From NCBI RefSeq assembly GCF_900110865.1, contig NZ_FOFD01000008.1, positions 62,001 to 126,000 of the forward strand: 64,000 nucleotides of DNA, written 5' to 3'. The first letter of the stretch is position 1; each line of letters begins with the position of its first letter. The position numbers and the translations under genes are program-made. This DNA is from Natrinema salaciae. Its GTDB lineage: Archaea; Halobacteriota; Halobacteria; Halobacteriales; Natrialbaceae. The notes under the pieces are model-generated. The model had not been told where the DNA came from and ran no database searches. It saw nothing but the letters and a program-made list of their open reading frames with translations. Below, one piece after another: positions 44,362 to 52,574 of the stretch.

Positions 44362-44397
44362 ACCAGTATGGTAAAATAGCATTATAACCATACTGGT
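44362..44397. promoter_or_regulatory. palindromic operator between divergent gene X and the HTH gene
   Basis: ACCAGTATGGT (44362-44372) and its exact reverse complement ACCATACTGGT (44387-44397) are separated by 14 A/T-rich bases that include a TATA-like ATTATAA. A third half-site, CCATACT, overlaps the gene X start codon at 44354-44360. This is the arrangement expected for a dimeric winged-HTH protein controlling both directions. Confidence 0.7.
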
Positions 44398-44457
44398 CTA
44401 ACTGGGGGAAGTCGAGCCCGTGTACTTATGTGCGCCGCCATCGTACGGTCAGGTACC

Positions 44458-44931
44458 ATGGCCGACATCTCCGCGCAGTCTTCCACTGACCGCGAGGAAA
44501 ATCCCTTAGAGCGCCAGCGTGAGCTGATGGAACTGCTGTCACAGGAAACTCGACACAGCATCGTTCAGGCGCTGCTGGGGCACCCGAAACACCTCGCGTC
44601 GACGGCCGAACTCGACCACTTCGTCCCGAGTAAATCGAAAAAGACCGTCGAAGAGCAACTGGACGTGCTCGTCGACGCGGAGATCCTCGCCCTCTACGAG
44701 TATCCCCCGAACAGGGAAAAGCGCGGCTTGCCGTGGAAGTTCTACGGCGTCACCGAGTACGGCGCTGCCGTCCTCGGGGACTTCAACTACCTCGAGGGCG
44801 TCCCGATGGCGCGAGCCGTCCATCGGAAGACGCGGAAACCCGAGAAAATCGAGCGACACGAAGCGGCCCCGCGACCGCCCCTCCCGGAACCGGTCCGGGC
44901 GACGTTCCGACTCGACGAGGAGACGGACTAA
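44458..44931 (+). CDS. winged-HTH transcriptional regulator (ArsR/PadR-like)
   Basis: 157 aa from ATG 44458 (44428 is an alternative). The HTH is ERQRELMELLSQETRHSIVQALLGHP then LDHFVPSKSKKTVEEQLDVL, with a wing at LYEYPPNREKRGLPWKFYGVTEYG. Many haloarchaeal regulators of this shape control one neighbour. It is divergent from gene X and a palindrome lies in the 100-base gap, so autoregulation and control of gene X are likely. The C-terminal tail is basic, then acidic (RKTRKPEKIERHEA..LDEETD). Confidence 0.82.
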   Translation: MADISAQSSTDREENPLERQRELMELLSQETRHSIVQALLGHPKHLASTAELDHFVPSKSKKTVEEQLDVLVDAEILALYEYPPNREKRGLPWKFYGVTEYGAAVLGDFNYLEGVPMARAVHRKTRKPEKIERHEAAPRPPLPEPVRATFRLDEETD

Positions 44932-45005
44932 CGGCCGGCGCAATCGTCGAGCAACGACGCTCGAGGGAGTCGGGTGGTCGTCGAACGATTCCGATCGCCG
45001 ATCCG

Positions 45006-45224
45006 TTACCGAGCCCCGTCGATCACCGTCACCTCGTGCGGTCCGGGACCGATCACGACGCGGTAGTCGCCGTACGCGAAGCGGACGGTGACGTCCCCGT
45101 TCGACTCGAGCACGGCGGCCAGCGCCTCGGGATCGACGGCCTCGTACAGCGGCGGCAGGGCCGTCGGAGCACAGCCCTCACGGGCCGCGATACGTGCGAG
45201 TGCCGTGACGAGTGCTGGATGCAT
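45006..45224 (-). CDS. HalOD1 output-domain protein, copy 2
   Basis: 72 aa, about 85% identical in appearance to the protein at 42915 (LARIAAREGCAPTALPPLYE then AVDPEALAAVLESNGDVTVR). Changes fall mostly in the loop after GC and at the C-terminus (GPGPHEVTVIDGAR). Both copies keep the reading frame and the overlap with the zinc-ribbon gene, which suggests both are functional. It starts at ATG 45224. Confidence 0.8.
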   Translation of the reverse strand: MHPALVTALARIAAREGCAPTALPPLYEAVDPEALAAVLESNGDVTVRFAYGDYRVVIGPGPHEVTVIDGAR

Positions 45225-45357
45225 GGTGATCGTCGGGGAGTTCGAAGACCGTCGTCGCGAACGCTGTGCCACAGTCCGGACACGTAACCGGGTCGTCGGT
45301 CGTCGCGATACGGACGTCGGTACCACAATCACAGTGGATGGTAATTCTCGAGACCAT
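45178..45357 (-). CDS. zinc-ribbon protein (DUF7560-like), copy 2
   Basis: 59 aa, identical to the copy at 43087 over nearly its whole length (MVSRITIHCDCGTDVRIATT, CPDCGTAFATTVFELPDDHH). Four cysteines are kept. It overlaps the HalOD1 gene by 47 bases in another frame, as in copy 1. A weak TATA-like GTAACCGATC lies upstream on the minus strand. Confidence 0.75.
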   Translation of the reverse strand: MVSRITIHCDCGTDVRIATTDDPVTCPDCGTAFATTVFELPDDHHASSTRHGTRTYRGP

Positions 45358-45478
45358 GTATTGATCGGTTACAGGCCCCAACACAGCGAAACACAATCCA
45401 GCGAACGCGCCGGTCACAGCTACGACTGGTCGGCGGGACGTCGGCACATCTTTATTTCGCCAACGCCAATGGCGGATT

Positions 45479-45602
45479 GCTCCCGCTTCGCGGGGGCGTA
45501 GTCGACGAGCCGGAGTGATAGTTGGTCCTAGGCACTCCGGCTCGGCGCACTTTCGTGCGCATCTGCGCGGTACGCAACCAATCGTAAAGAACGTTAGGAT
45601 AT
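45479..45602 (+). ncRNA. candidate structured RNA, copy 2
   Basis: Same order as copy 1: CCCGC/GCGGG with a changed loop (45482-45494), GAGCCGGAGTG/CACTCCGGCTC (45507-45517 with 45533-45543) extended by TAG/CTA (45519-45521 with 45528-45530), then GCGCAC/GTGCGC (45545-45560). The same TATA-like CTTTATTT is at 45450-45457. Stems are unchanged while loops and spacers differ between copies. Confidence 0.45.
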
Positions 45603-45678
45603 TGACCGGTTGGGCCGGGGGGTGTCCCTCCCGGGACGAGAGTAGGACGAGGATTTCTCCGGACATTGGCGAGACCGA

Positions 45679-45785
45679 TCACGGGACGTTCGACAGTTGC
45701 ACCTCGAGTCCGTCCGTCGTCGTCCACGAAACGCGCCGGTCCAGTGACTCGAGGTGGACGCGGGGATCGAGTATCACGCCGCTGT
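45679..45785 (-). pseudogene. 3' remnant of gene X
   Basis: Minus-strand codons read SGVILDPRVHLESLDRRVSW then TTTDGLEVQLSNVP and stop. They match the end of gene X at 43611 (SGVITDSLVHLESLDRCFSW, TTTDELEEQLSTVP). Everything 5' of this is absent, so it is the edge of the duplicated module. Confidence 0.8.
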
Positions 45786-45790
45786 CGACG

Positions 45791-46882
45791 TCAATCGAAT
45801 CCGCTGACCAGTGTTACGACCCACTGTGCCGGATCGCCGCGTCGTCGGACGTCCACTCGTTCGACCCACTTGACCCACTGGAACCCCCGGCGACCGGGGG
45901 CGACGAGTCGCAGCGGGGCTCCGTGGCCGTGGCTGAGGCGCTCGCCACCGACGTGGGTCGCCAGGAGCGCATCCCGCGCCTCGTCGATCGGGAGGCTCCA
46001 GCGGTAGCCGGTGACCGAGACGAACCGAACGAACTGGCCCTCCTCGTCCACACCGGCCGCATCGAGCACGTCGCCGACGCGGAGCCCCCGCCACTGCTGT
46101 ACCGTATACCACCCGCTGGTGCAGTCCAACAGCGCCTGTCGTTCGGTATCGGCGGACAGGTCCCGGTACTCGAGTTCCAGCGGCGACTCCACCGCTCCGC
46201 GGACGGTGAGCGTCCAGTCCGAGAGCTCGACGGGGGCAGGGTCATCGGCGACCCACGCGGTGATCGGAAAACTCTCGTTGCCCGCTCCGTCTCGCGGCTG
46301 TGAGCCCGTGAATCGACGGTCCGCGCCGGGCCCGTTCAGGAACCGATTCGCGAACTCCTGCCCGCGATATGCCACTGCGCCGCCGACCAGCAAGACGGTG
46401 TACTGGAGGATCGTCCGACGCCGGTCGAAGTCACGCCGTTTCGGAAGCCGAAATCGGGTCGTGAGGTGCCACAGCATGAGCGGAACGAGCACGAGACCGA
46501 ACCCGACGTGCACGCTCAGGAGGGTCCACTGGGAGAGGCGAACGTCCAGGCCGAACACCCAGCTGATGCCGGTCGCCAGCACGCCGACCACCGAGAGCAG
46601 CGTCACGACCGACAGGACGGTCGACGGGACCCACTGCCCGCTGTTCGTGAGCCGATGCCGAACGCGAGCGAGTTTGAAGCCGAGCAAGACGATGAGCGTC
46701 AGCCCGGCGATCCGGTGAGCCCAGAACAGCGGCCACCAGGCGACCGATCCGACGGTGAAGGAAACGAGCCCCGAGACGGCCTCGAAACAGACGATCGCGA
46801 AGATCGACCAGTCGACGAGCCGCGGCGGTGGCCGCACGAAAGCGGGGGCAGCCTGCAGACCCGCTCCCACTTTCCGTACCAT
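45791..46882 (-). CDS. fusion: cytochrome-b-type membrane domain + molybdopterin oxidoreductase (sulfite oxidase/MsrP-like)
   Basis: 363 aa from ATG 46882. Residues 1-170 hold about five membrane segments with His56, His76, His125 and His139 placed like the heme-b ligands of b-type membrane subunits. Residues ~205-363 are a sulfite-oxidase-family molybdopterin domain; the Moco-binding cysteine is probably Cys244 in LLDCTSGWYTVQQWRG, followed by VRFVSVTGYRWSLPIDEA and the final WVERVDV. In bacteria the equivalents (MsrP and MsrQ) are separate proteins. There is no twin-arginine signal. A 2Fe-2S ferredoxin gene lies upstream on the same strand. Confidence 0.82.
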   Translation of the reverse strand: MVRKVGAGLQAAPAFVRPPPRLVDWSIFAIVCFEAVSGLVSFTVGSVAWWPLFWAHRIAGLTLIVLLGFKLARVRHRLTNSGQWVPSTVLSVVTLLSVVGVLATGISWVFGLDVRLSQWTLLSVHVGFGLVLVPLMLWHLTTRFRLPKRRDFDRRRTILQYTVLLVGGAVAYRGQEFANRFLNGPGADRRFTGSQPRDGAGNESFPITAWVADDPAPVELSDWTLTVRGAVESPLELEYRDLSADTERQALLDCTSGWYTVQQWRGLRVGDVLDAAGVDEEGQFVRFVSVTGYRWSLPIDEARDALLATHVGGERLSHGHGAPLRLVAPGRRGFQWVKWVERVDVRRRGDPAQWVVTLVSGFD

Positions 46883-47100
46883 ATTCGTACTACGTCGCTC
46901 TCCCTCAAATAGTGTCACCGTCAACCACACGCCCGAACTGGCTGTCTGTCTGCTCTTTCTCGAGCGCTCAGTACGCAACCCGTACTGGGCGACCGGACGG
47001 CACTCGGAGCGGGCAAGAGAGCGGGGATCGCGTGATGAACCCGCCAAGTCGGGGCAGCGCCGATCTGTCAGGAGAATCTGTGCTCTCACACCGTCTGTAT

Positions 47101-47442
47101 TTAGTCTGGAGACAACTGGCGCGGAAAGACTTGTCCCCAGACGTACTTGTCCAAGAGCCTGACCGTCATCGGTTCCTCGACCTCGAGACAACAGGAGAGT
47201 CGTGGATATCCGAACCGAACGGCTGCGGCGTCGTGCCAGTGGGTTGGCTCCGGCGCGGGATCGACCGCAACGGTACAGGTCGAACAGAGCCCCCGTCCAC
47301 CGCAGTTGGCGTACTGTGACAGCGTTCCGTAGACCGGCAGGTCGTGCTCGAGCAACGCATCCCGGAGGTTTGCGCCGGATTCGACCGCAATCGTTGTTTC
47401 CTCGTCACCGGTGATGACCCGAACCGGAATTCCCTCGTCCAT
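47101..47442 (-). CDS. 2Fe-2S ferredoxin
   Basis: 113 aa with the plant-type cluster motif CGGRGLCSTC (Cys47, Cys53, Cys56: C-x5-C-x2-C) and the fourth ligand in LSCCLEV (Cys84 or Cys85). The fold is the beta-grasp type (VRVITGDEETTIAVESGANL, then LRDALLEHDLPVYG). It is an electron carrier, probably for redox enzymes nearby such as the fused molybdopterin protein 218 bases downstream on the same strand. Promoter-like TAGTATGAG lies about 25 bases before the start. Confidence 0.9.
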   Translation of the reverse strand: MDEGIPVRVITGDEETTIAVESGANLRDALLEHDLPVYGTLSQYANCGGRGLCSTCTVAVDPAPEPTHWHDAAAVRFGYPRLSCCLEVEEPMTVRLLDKYVWGQVFPRQLSPD

Positions 47443-47811
47443 GGCGTTCAGTGTGTTCTCATACTACGTGGTTCTACCGGGGAGGCCGCACTGGAAGACC
47501 ACGACACAAAGTCGTCCCGAAGCCTCCCGAGACCCAGCGGTCGCCGCGCTACAGAGCCTTCACCTCTCGAGTAGGCGCGGGGGTTCGGCCAGATACTTCG
47601 CAGCCACCAACTACTCGATGGGCACCGCGCGTCCTGTACTGAACGATCACCACCGTCGCAAATCGAACCGAATTTCGTGCTACGTTCGCGCCCGATAGTC
47701 AGCAGCGCCGTCCCAAACTTCTGTCCCCCTGTCAGTGCTGGACCGCCCAGCACAACGGAAAAATGTCGCAGCCCGATCGCGACAAGAGGACTGGTCCCTC
47801 TGTCGGTCGGA
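47443..47811. other. intergenic stretch, no gene seen
   Basis: 369 bases between the ferredoxin and AhpD-like genes, both on the minus strand. It must contain the ferredoxin promoter. No frame has a typical haloarchaeal composition and no stable repeat is seen apart from a GTGCTGG/CCCAGCAC stem near 47734-47750, which could end the AhpD-like transcript. Confidence 0.4.
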
Positions 47812-48213
47812 TCAGTCGTCTGCTGTTGGCGCTTCTTGTTCTTCGATGTACTCGACGATTTCGTCCGTTTCGGCGACGAACTCGTCGTGGTCAACCTCGT
47901 TCCCGTGCAGGATCGTCGAGAAGTACCGAGTGACACCGGCCAGATTTATCGTCTCTTCGAGTTCGTCTTCGGACACCTCCGCCAACCGCGCTTCCTCTTT
48001 GTGGAAGTACGTGCAGTAAGGACACTGCATCGCGGCTGCGGCGCTCACCTCGACGAGCGCTTTTTCCCGTTTGGATAGGTTGGTCTCCCCGAGGCCGAGA
48101 TCCCGGAAGATCCCCCAACTGTGGTCGCTCGCCGGCTCCGCGAGATGCTCCATCCAGCTGGGCACCTGCCCGAGATGCTCTTCCATCTCCTGTTGTGTTT
48201 GCTTCGTTGCCAT
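47812..48213 (-). CDS. AhpD-like/carboxymuconolactone decarboxylase-family protein
   Basis: 133 aa from ATG 48213. The redox pair is in AMQCPYCTYFHKEEA (Cys64, Cys67, His71), the AhpD core motif. This subgroup reduces peroxides or passes electrons to peroxiredoxin. The N-terminal part (EEHLGQVPSWMEHLAEPA) and the C-terminal acidic tail are typical. A 290-base upstream region with strong palindromes suggests tight regulation, perhaps by redox state. Confidence 0.85.
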   Translation of the reverse strand: MATKQTQQEMEEHLGQVPSWMEHLAEPASDHSWGIFRDLGLGETNLSKREKALVEVSAAAAMQCPYCTYFHKEEARLAEVSEDELEETINLAGVTRYFSTILHGNEVDHDEFVAETDEIVEYIEEQEAPTADD

Positions 48214-48304
48214 GGTTTCTCGTCCCCCCGCTCTCCGTTGCGAACGGTACGTTGCGCTCAATACTGTGACCGCTGGTATCGAGCACCATGCTACCCACCA
48301 CGAT

Positions 48305-48336
48305 ATATTATTTATAATTATTCGGCGAGAATAATT
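48305..48336 (-). promoter_or_regulatory. AhpD-like gene promoter with an A/T palindrome
   Basis: AATTATTC (48316-48323) and GAATAATT (48329-48336) are exact inverted arms around a 5-base spacer. A minus-strand TATA-like ATAAATAATATA overlaps one arm, about 95 bases before the start codon, so a bound protein would block the promoter. Confidence 0.5.
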
Positions 48337-48382
48337 CATAACTCGTTCCGAATATTTGCCGCGCGATTCAGTTGAGCACCTA

Positions 48383-48410
48383 CCCACACGATGTGTGGGG
48401 TTCCCACACC
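48383..48410. promoter_or_regulatory. CCCACAC/GTGTGGG inverted repeat
   Basis: CCCACAC (48383-48389), three bases, GTGTGGG (48393-48399), then a third arm CCCACACC (48403-48410). It lies between leuD and the AhpD-like gene; which of them it serves is not clear. Confidence 0.4.
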
Positions 48411-48503
48411 AGGAAGAGCTGCACTCTCTCAAGGATAGACGATTCCGGATACTCGAGCAGCCAGCTCGACGAAAACCGCACTCGAGCGGGTCGAGAGACG
48501 AGG

Positions 48504-49139
48504 CTATTCGGCTTCCGGGATCGCCGCGTCGTCGACGTAGGGCAGTTCTCGAGCCGTCTCTCGGACTGCGCCGGCGTTGGACTTCATCAGCGCCGTCGTG
48601 TCCCAGACGCCGTCGACGAGGGCCTTGCGCTGGGCGTCGTCGACGGTGACGTCGATGGTTCGATCGCCGTAGGTGACCGTCTCGGCCTCGACGTCGATGT
48701 CGATCTCGCCGTCGGGGTGTTCGTCCACCCACTCCTGCAGGTCCTCGATCGTCTCGCTGTCGGCCGTAACGGTCGGAATACCGAGTGCCAGACAGTTGCC
48801 CGCGAAGATCTCGGCGAAGCTCTCGCCGATGATCGCGTCGATCCCCCAGCGCATCAGGGCCTGGGGTGCGTGCTCGCGCGAGGAGCCACACCCGAAGTTC
48901 GAGTTGACGACCATCACCGAGGAGTCCTGAAACCGGTCCTCGTTGAACGGGTGCTCCTTCTGGTTGTCGTCGTCGTCGAACCGCAGGTCGAAGAACGCGA
49001 ACTCGCCCAGCCCGTCGAAGGTGACGACCTTCATGAACCGCGCGGGGATGATCTGGTCGGTGTCGATGTCGTTGCCCCGAATCGGGACGCCCGAACCGGA
49101 AACGGAGTTGACCTCCGGAATCTCGACGTCGTCCGTCAT
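48504..49139 (-). CDS. leuD: 3-isopropylmalate dehydratase small subunit
   Basis: 211 aa, the swivel-domain subunit that works with LeuC to isomerise isopropylmalate. The signature [20 protein letters not shown] is intact and the opening [21 protein letters not shown] is canonical. Its ATG overlaps the TGA of leuC (ATGA), so the two are coupled. It ends the branched-chain cluster; leuB does not follow. A C-terminal (and perhaps N-terminal) remnant of a second leuD lies at 42577-42759. Confidence 0.95.
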   Translation of the reverse strand: MTDDVEIPEVNSVSGSGVPIRGNDIDTDQIIPARFMKVVTFDGLGEFAFFDLRFDDDDNQKEHPFNEDRFQDSSVMVVNSNFGCGSSREHAPQALMRWGIDAIIGESFAEIFAGNCLALGIPTVTADSETIEDLQEWVDEHPDGEIDIDVEAETVTYGDRTIDVTVDDAQRKALVDGVWDTTALMKSNAGAVRETARELPYVDDAAIPEAE

Positions 49140-50557
49140 GCGAGGTTCACCTCCTTCAGCTCGCGCACGTCAGAGACTTCGCCGGTGATCGCTGCCGCCG
49201 CGACCATCCGCGGGTTCATCAGGACGGTCCGCCCGTCCTTACTCCCTTGGCGGCCGACGAAGTTCCGGTTCGAGGAGGAGGCGCAGGCCTCGTCGCCCTC
49301 GAGTTGGTCCTCGTTCATGCCCAGACACATCGAACAGCCGGCGTTTCGCCACTCGAAGCCGGCTTCCTCGAAGGTGTCCTTGAGACCTTCCTCCTCGGCG
49401 GCTTTCTGGACCCGCTGGCTGCCGGGGACGACCATCGCGCGGACGTCGTCGTCGACCTCCCGCCCCTCGACGATTCGGGCCGCGCGTCGCAGGTCCGGCA
49501 GGCGAGCGTTCGTACAGGAGCCGAGGAAGGCCACGTCGATATCGTAGCCCTCCATCGAGTCGCCGGCCTCGACGCGCATGTGCTCCTGCGCGCGTCGGGC
49601 AGTATCCTGCTTGTCTTCGGCCAGATCCTCGGGTGCCGGGATCGGCTCCGTGACGCCGACGCCCTGGCCGGGTGTGGTGCCCCAGGTGACGACCGGCTCG
49701 AGTTCGTTCGCGTCGATGTGGACGACGTCGTCGTATTCGGCGTCCGCGTCGGAGCGGATGGACTCCCAGTAGGGCTTGAGTTCGTCGAATTTTTCCGGAT
49801 TCTCCTGGAAGTAGTCGGTCTCCGCGAGCCACTCGTAGGTGGTCTCGTCGGGGTTGACGTAGCCCGCGCGAGCGCCGCCCTCGATGGACATGTTACAGAT
49901 CGACATCCGACCCTCCATCCCCAGCGACTCGATGGCCTCGCCGGCGTACTCGTAGACGTAGCCGACGCCGCCCTCGGTGCCGAGTCGGCGGATGATCTCG
50001 AGGATGACGTCTTTCGCCTCGACGCCGTCGCCGAGTTCGCCGTCGACCTGGATCTTGCGGACCTTCTGTTTCTCCATCGCGACGGTACCCGTCGCGAGCA
50101 CGTCGCGGATCTGGGAGGTCCCGATGCCGAAGGCGAGCGCGCCGAAGGCACCGTGCGTCGAGGTGTGGGAGTCCCCACAGACGATCGTCTTCCCGGGCTG
50201 GGTGATCCCCTGCTCCGGTCCGATGACGTGGACGATCCCCTGATCCCCCGTCGTCGGGTCCGAGAACGCGATGCCCGCCTCGCGGACGTTCTCCTCGAGT
50301 TCGGCCATCATCTCCTCGGCCGCGTCCTCCTCGTAGGGGCGGGACTGGTCGGCCGTCGGGACGATGTGGTCGACCGTCGCGTGGGTCAGTTCGGGGTAGG
50401 CGACCTCGAGGTCGCGCTCGCGGAGCATCCCGAACGCCTGCGGGCTGGTCACCTCGTGGATGAGGTGAAGCCCGACGAACAGCTGGTCCTGTCCGGTGGG
50501 CAGCGTGGTGACCTTGTGTCGATCCCAGACCTTGTCGTACAGTGTGCCCGTACTCAT
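49136..50557 (-). CDS. leuC: 3-isopropylmalate dehydratase large subunit
   Basis: 473 aa, aconitase-like. Cluster cysteines appear in [15 protein letters not shown] and in [17 protein letters not shown] (three Cys of the 4Fe-4S site), with ICGDSHT-like [20 protein letters not shown] earlier. With LeuD it carries out the second step of leucine synthesis. Its ATG overlaps the TGA of the 98-aa gene upstream, and its own stop overlaps leuD, consistent with one translated operon. Confidence 0.95.
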   Translation of the reverse strand: MSTGTLYDKVWDRHKVTTLPTGQDQLFVGLHLIHEVTSPQAFGMLRERDLEVAYPELTHATVDHIVPTADQSRPYEEDAAEEMMAELEENVREAGIAFSDPTTGDQGIVHVIGPEQGITQPGKTIVCGDSHTSTHGAFGALAFGIGTSQIRDVLATGTVAMEKQKVRKIQVDGELGDGVEAKDVILEIIRRLGTEGGVGYVYEYAGEAIESLGMEGRMSICNMSIEGGARAGYVNPDETTYEWLAETDYFQENPEKFDELKPYWESIRSDADAEYDDVVHIDANELEPVVTWGTTPGQGVGVTEPIPAPEDLAEDKQDTARRAQEHMRVEAGDSMEGYDIDVAFLGSCTNARLPDLRRAARIVEGREVDDDVRAMVVPGSQRVQKAAEEEGLKDTFEEAGFEWRNAGCSMCLGMNEDQLEGDEACASSSNRNFVGRQGSKDGRTVLMNPRMVAAAAITGEVSDVRELKEVNLA

Positions 50558-50850
50558 TCCTCTTCCTCTACGACCGTGTCGGTGTCCGATCGTCGTCCGT
50601 GTTCGGTCCCTCGCTCGAAGACGCGGTTCGCGTCGTCGGCTTCCTTCGGCGGCGTGTGGTCGACGTCGCGCATCGTTCCCTTGCCCTCGGAGTCAGGACG
50701 CTCGTCCTCGTCGGTCGCCGTCGTGTCCGGCGTCCCGCCGTCGGCCGCGACGATCGGTCCGCGGTTGAACAGCCGGCCGGCCGTTTCTCCTGTGTAGGGG
50801 TTGGTGTGGCTAACGTCGCCCATCGTGTCCGTGTTGTCGTGTTCTGTCAT
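50554..50850 (-). CDS. 98-aa acidic protein inside the ilv-leu operon
   Basis: 98 aa, acidic and probably mostly disordered. Two repeated short motifs read [20 protein letters not shown] and [20 protein letters not shown], both with D-V-x-H-T and then R-V/L-F, so the protein may be an internal duplication. There is no catalytic motif. The stop overlaps leuC and the gap to ilvC is 10 bases; it is always transcribed with the pathway. I recall similar small genes at this place in other haloarchaea, function unknown. Confidence 0.75.
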   Translation of the reverse strand: MTEHDNTDTMGDVSHTNPYTGETAGRLFNRGPIVAADGGTPDTTATDEDERPDSEGKGTMRDVDHTPPKEADDANRVFERGTEHGRRSDTDTVVEEEE

Positions 50851-50860
50851 GGGTTCGCTC

Positions 50861-51916
50861 TCAGTCGTCCGCCTGCACCTGGACGGACTCGTCTTCGTTC
50901 TCGGTCTCCTGGTCCTCCGCCCACGCGAACAGGTCGCGCAGTCGCTCGCCGACGTCCTCGATCTCGTGGTTCTTCTCGGCCTCCCGAAGCTGGTTGTAGC
51001 TCGGCCGACCCGCCTGGTTCTCGAGGATCCACTCGCGGGTGAACTCGCCGTTCTGAATCTCCTCGAGGGTCTCCTCCATGTTTTCGCGGACGTGTTCGTC
51101 GACGATGCGGTCTCCGCGGCTCAGCCCGCCGTATTCGGCGGTGTCGGAGACGGAGTCCCACATCTCGGCGTGACCGCCTTCGTACATCAGATCGACGATC
51201 AGCTTGAGCTCGTTGAGACACTCGAAGTAGGCGATCTCGGGCGAGTAGCCGGCGTCGACCAGCGTCTCGTAGCCGTGCTTGACCAGCGAGGTGACGCCGC
51301 CACAGAGGACGGCCTGCTCGCCGAAGAGGTCGGACTCGACCTCCTCCTGAAACGTCGTCTCGATGACGCCCGCACGGGTACAGCCGATCCCCTTCGCGTA
51401 GGCGAGCGCGCGGTCCTCGGCGTCGCCCGTCGTGTCCTGGTAGATCGCCAGCAGCCCGGGCGTCCCCTCGTCGTTCTCGAAGTTCCGTCGGACGAGGTGG
51501 CCCGGGCTCTTGGGCGCGACCATCGTCACGTCGACGTTCTCCGGCGGCTCGATCTGGTTGTAGTGGATGTTCAGCCCGTGGGCGAACTGGAGCGTGTCGC
51601 CGGCCTCGAGGTTGGGCTCGATGGCGTTCTCGTAGACCGACGCCTGGACGGTGTCGGGAACGAGCACGGAGACGTACGAGGCCTGCGCGACCGCGTCGGC
51701 CGGCGTCGCGACCGTCAGCCCGTCCGCCTCGGCGGCGTCTCGCGAGGCCGAGTCCTCGCGCAGGCCGACGACCACGTCGACCCCACTGTCGTGGAGGCTC
51801 AGCGCGTGAGCGTGGCCCTGGCTCCCGTAGCCGAGCACGGCTACAGTCTCGTCGTCGAGCGTCGATACGTCAGCGTCGTCGTCGTAGTAGATGTCGGTGG
51901 TGAAGTCGTCAGTCAT
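50861..51916 (-). CDS. ilvC: ketol-acid reductoisomerase
   Basis: 351 aa. It isomerises and reduces acetohydroxy acids with NADPH in Val/Ile synthesis. The Rossmann loop [19 protein letters not shown], the [13 protein letters not shown] region and the KARI metal site ([15 protein letters not shown], then [17 protein letters not shown]) are complete. It is a class I, short-type enzyme plus an acidic C-terminal tail ([18 protein letters not shown]). The ATG at 51916 overlaps the end of ilvN by eight bases. Confidence 0.95.
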   Translation of the reverse strand: MTDDFTTDIYYDDDADVSTLDDETVAVLGYGSQGHAHALSLHDSGVDVVVGLREDSASRDAAEADGLTVATPADAVAQASYVSVLVPDTVQASVYENAIEPNLEAGDTLQFAHGLNIHYNQIEPPENVDVTMVAPKSPGHLVRRNFENDEGTPGLLAIYQDTTGDAEDRALAYAKGIGCTRAGVIETTFQEEVESDLFGEQAVLCGGVTSLVKHGYETLVDAGYSPEIAYFECLNELKLIVDLMYEGGHAEMWDSVSDTAEYGGLSRGDRIVDEHVRENMEETLEEIQNGEFTREWILENQAGRPSYNQLREAEKNHEIEDVGERLRDLFAWAEDQETENEDESVQVQADD

Positions 51917-52574
51917 CGTCTGCTGGATTGGTATGTTGGAGGTCGCGGTTCGCCTCGTCGGCGGTCTGTGCTGTCGAATCGGTCGCAGCCGTCCGGTCGG
52001 TGCCGCGGGCCAGCGCCGTCGTCCCCGTTCGGGAGATCTCCAGGATTCCGAACTGACTGAAGGTGTCGATCGCGGCCTCGATCTTCCGGCGCGCACCGGT
52101 CACTTCGATCGTCGCCGTCTCCGGACTCGAGTCGACGGTCTTGCCGTCGTACATGTCCGCGACGGCGGCGACCTGATCGGGACGCTCGGCGCGTACCTTG
52201 ATCAGCGCCAGTTCCCGACGCATCGCGTCGGGCTCGAGTTCGCGCACGGAGACGACCGGCACGAGCTTGCGGAGCTGTTTCTCGACCTGATCGATCCCCG
52301 GATCGGGCTCCTCGACGACGATCGTGATCCGCGCGCGATCCTCGTTCGCCGTGGGGCCGACGGTCAGGCTCTCGATGTTGAACTGCCGCCGCGAGAACAG
52401 TCCCGAGACGTCGGAGAGCACGCCGGGCTCGTGTGCGACCAGCGCCGAGATGACGGTGCGCCGGGGCTCGTGTGTCGCTTCGACCTCGGGGTCGATGCGG
52501 ATGCCCTGCTTGTTGCGCCGTCCCGCGGGGGTCGGTCGCTCCTCGGGAGTCGGTCCGTCGAGTCCGCGCTTCAT
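51909..52574 (-). CDS. ilvN: acetolactate synthase small (regulatory) subunit
   Basis: 221 aa, with an ACT domain ([20 protein letters not shown] then [15 protein letters not shown]) and a second domain ([20 protein letters not shown]). It activates and feedback-regulates the IlvB catalytic subunit by valine. The ~45-residue N-terminal extension and ~30-residue C-terminal acidic tail are typical of haloarchaea. The ATG at 52574 overlaps the ilvB stop as ATGA, and its end overlaps ilvC. Confidence 0.94.
   Translation of the reverse strand: MKRGLDGPTPEERPTPAGRRNKQGIRIDPEVEATHEPRRTVISALVAHEPGVLSDVSGLFSRRQFNIESLTVGPTANEDRARITIVVEEPDPGIDQVEKQLRKLVPVVSVRELEPDAMRRELALIKVRAERPDQVAAVADMYDGKTVDSSPETATIEVTGARRKIEAAIDTFSQFGILEISRTGTTALARGTDRTAATDSTAQTADEANRDLQHTNPADDD

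Larger units (their letters stand above)
44955..45788. repeat. duplicated ~830-bp module, copy 2
   Basis: Second copy of 42866-43728, on the same strand, after the HTH gene. It ends about 50 bases inside the end of the fused molybdopterin gene's flank, with the truncated gene X 3' end as its last part. Confidence 0.85.
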
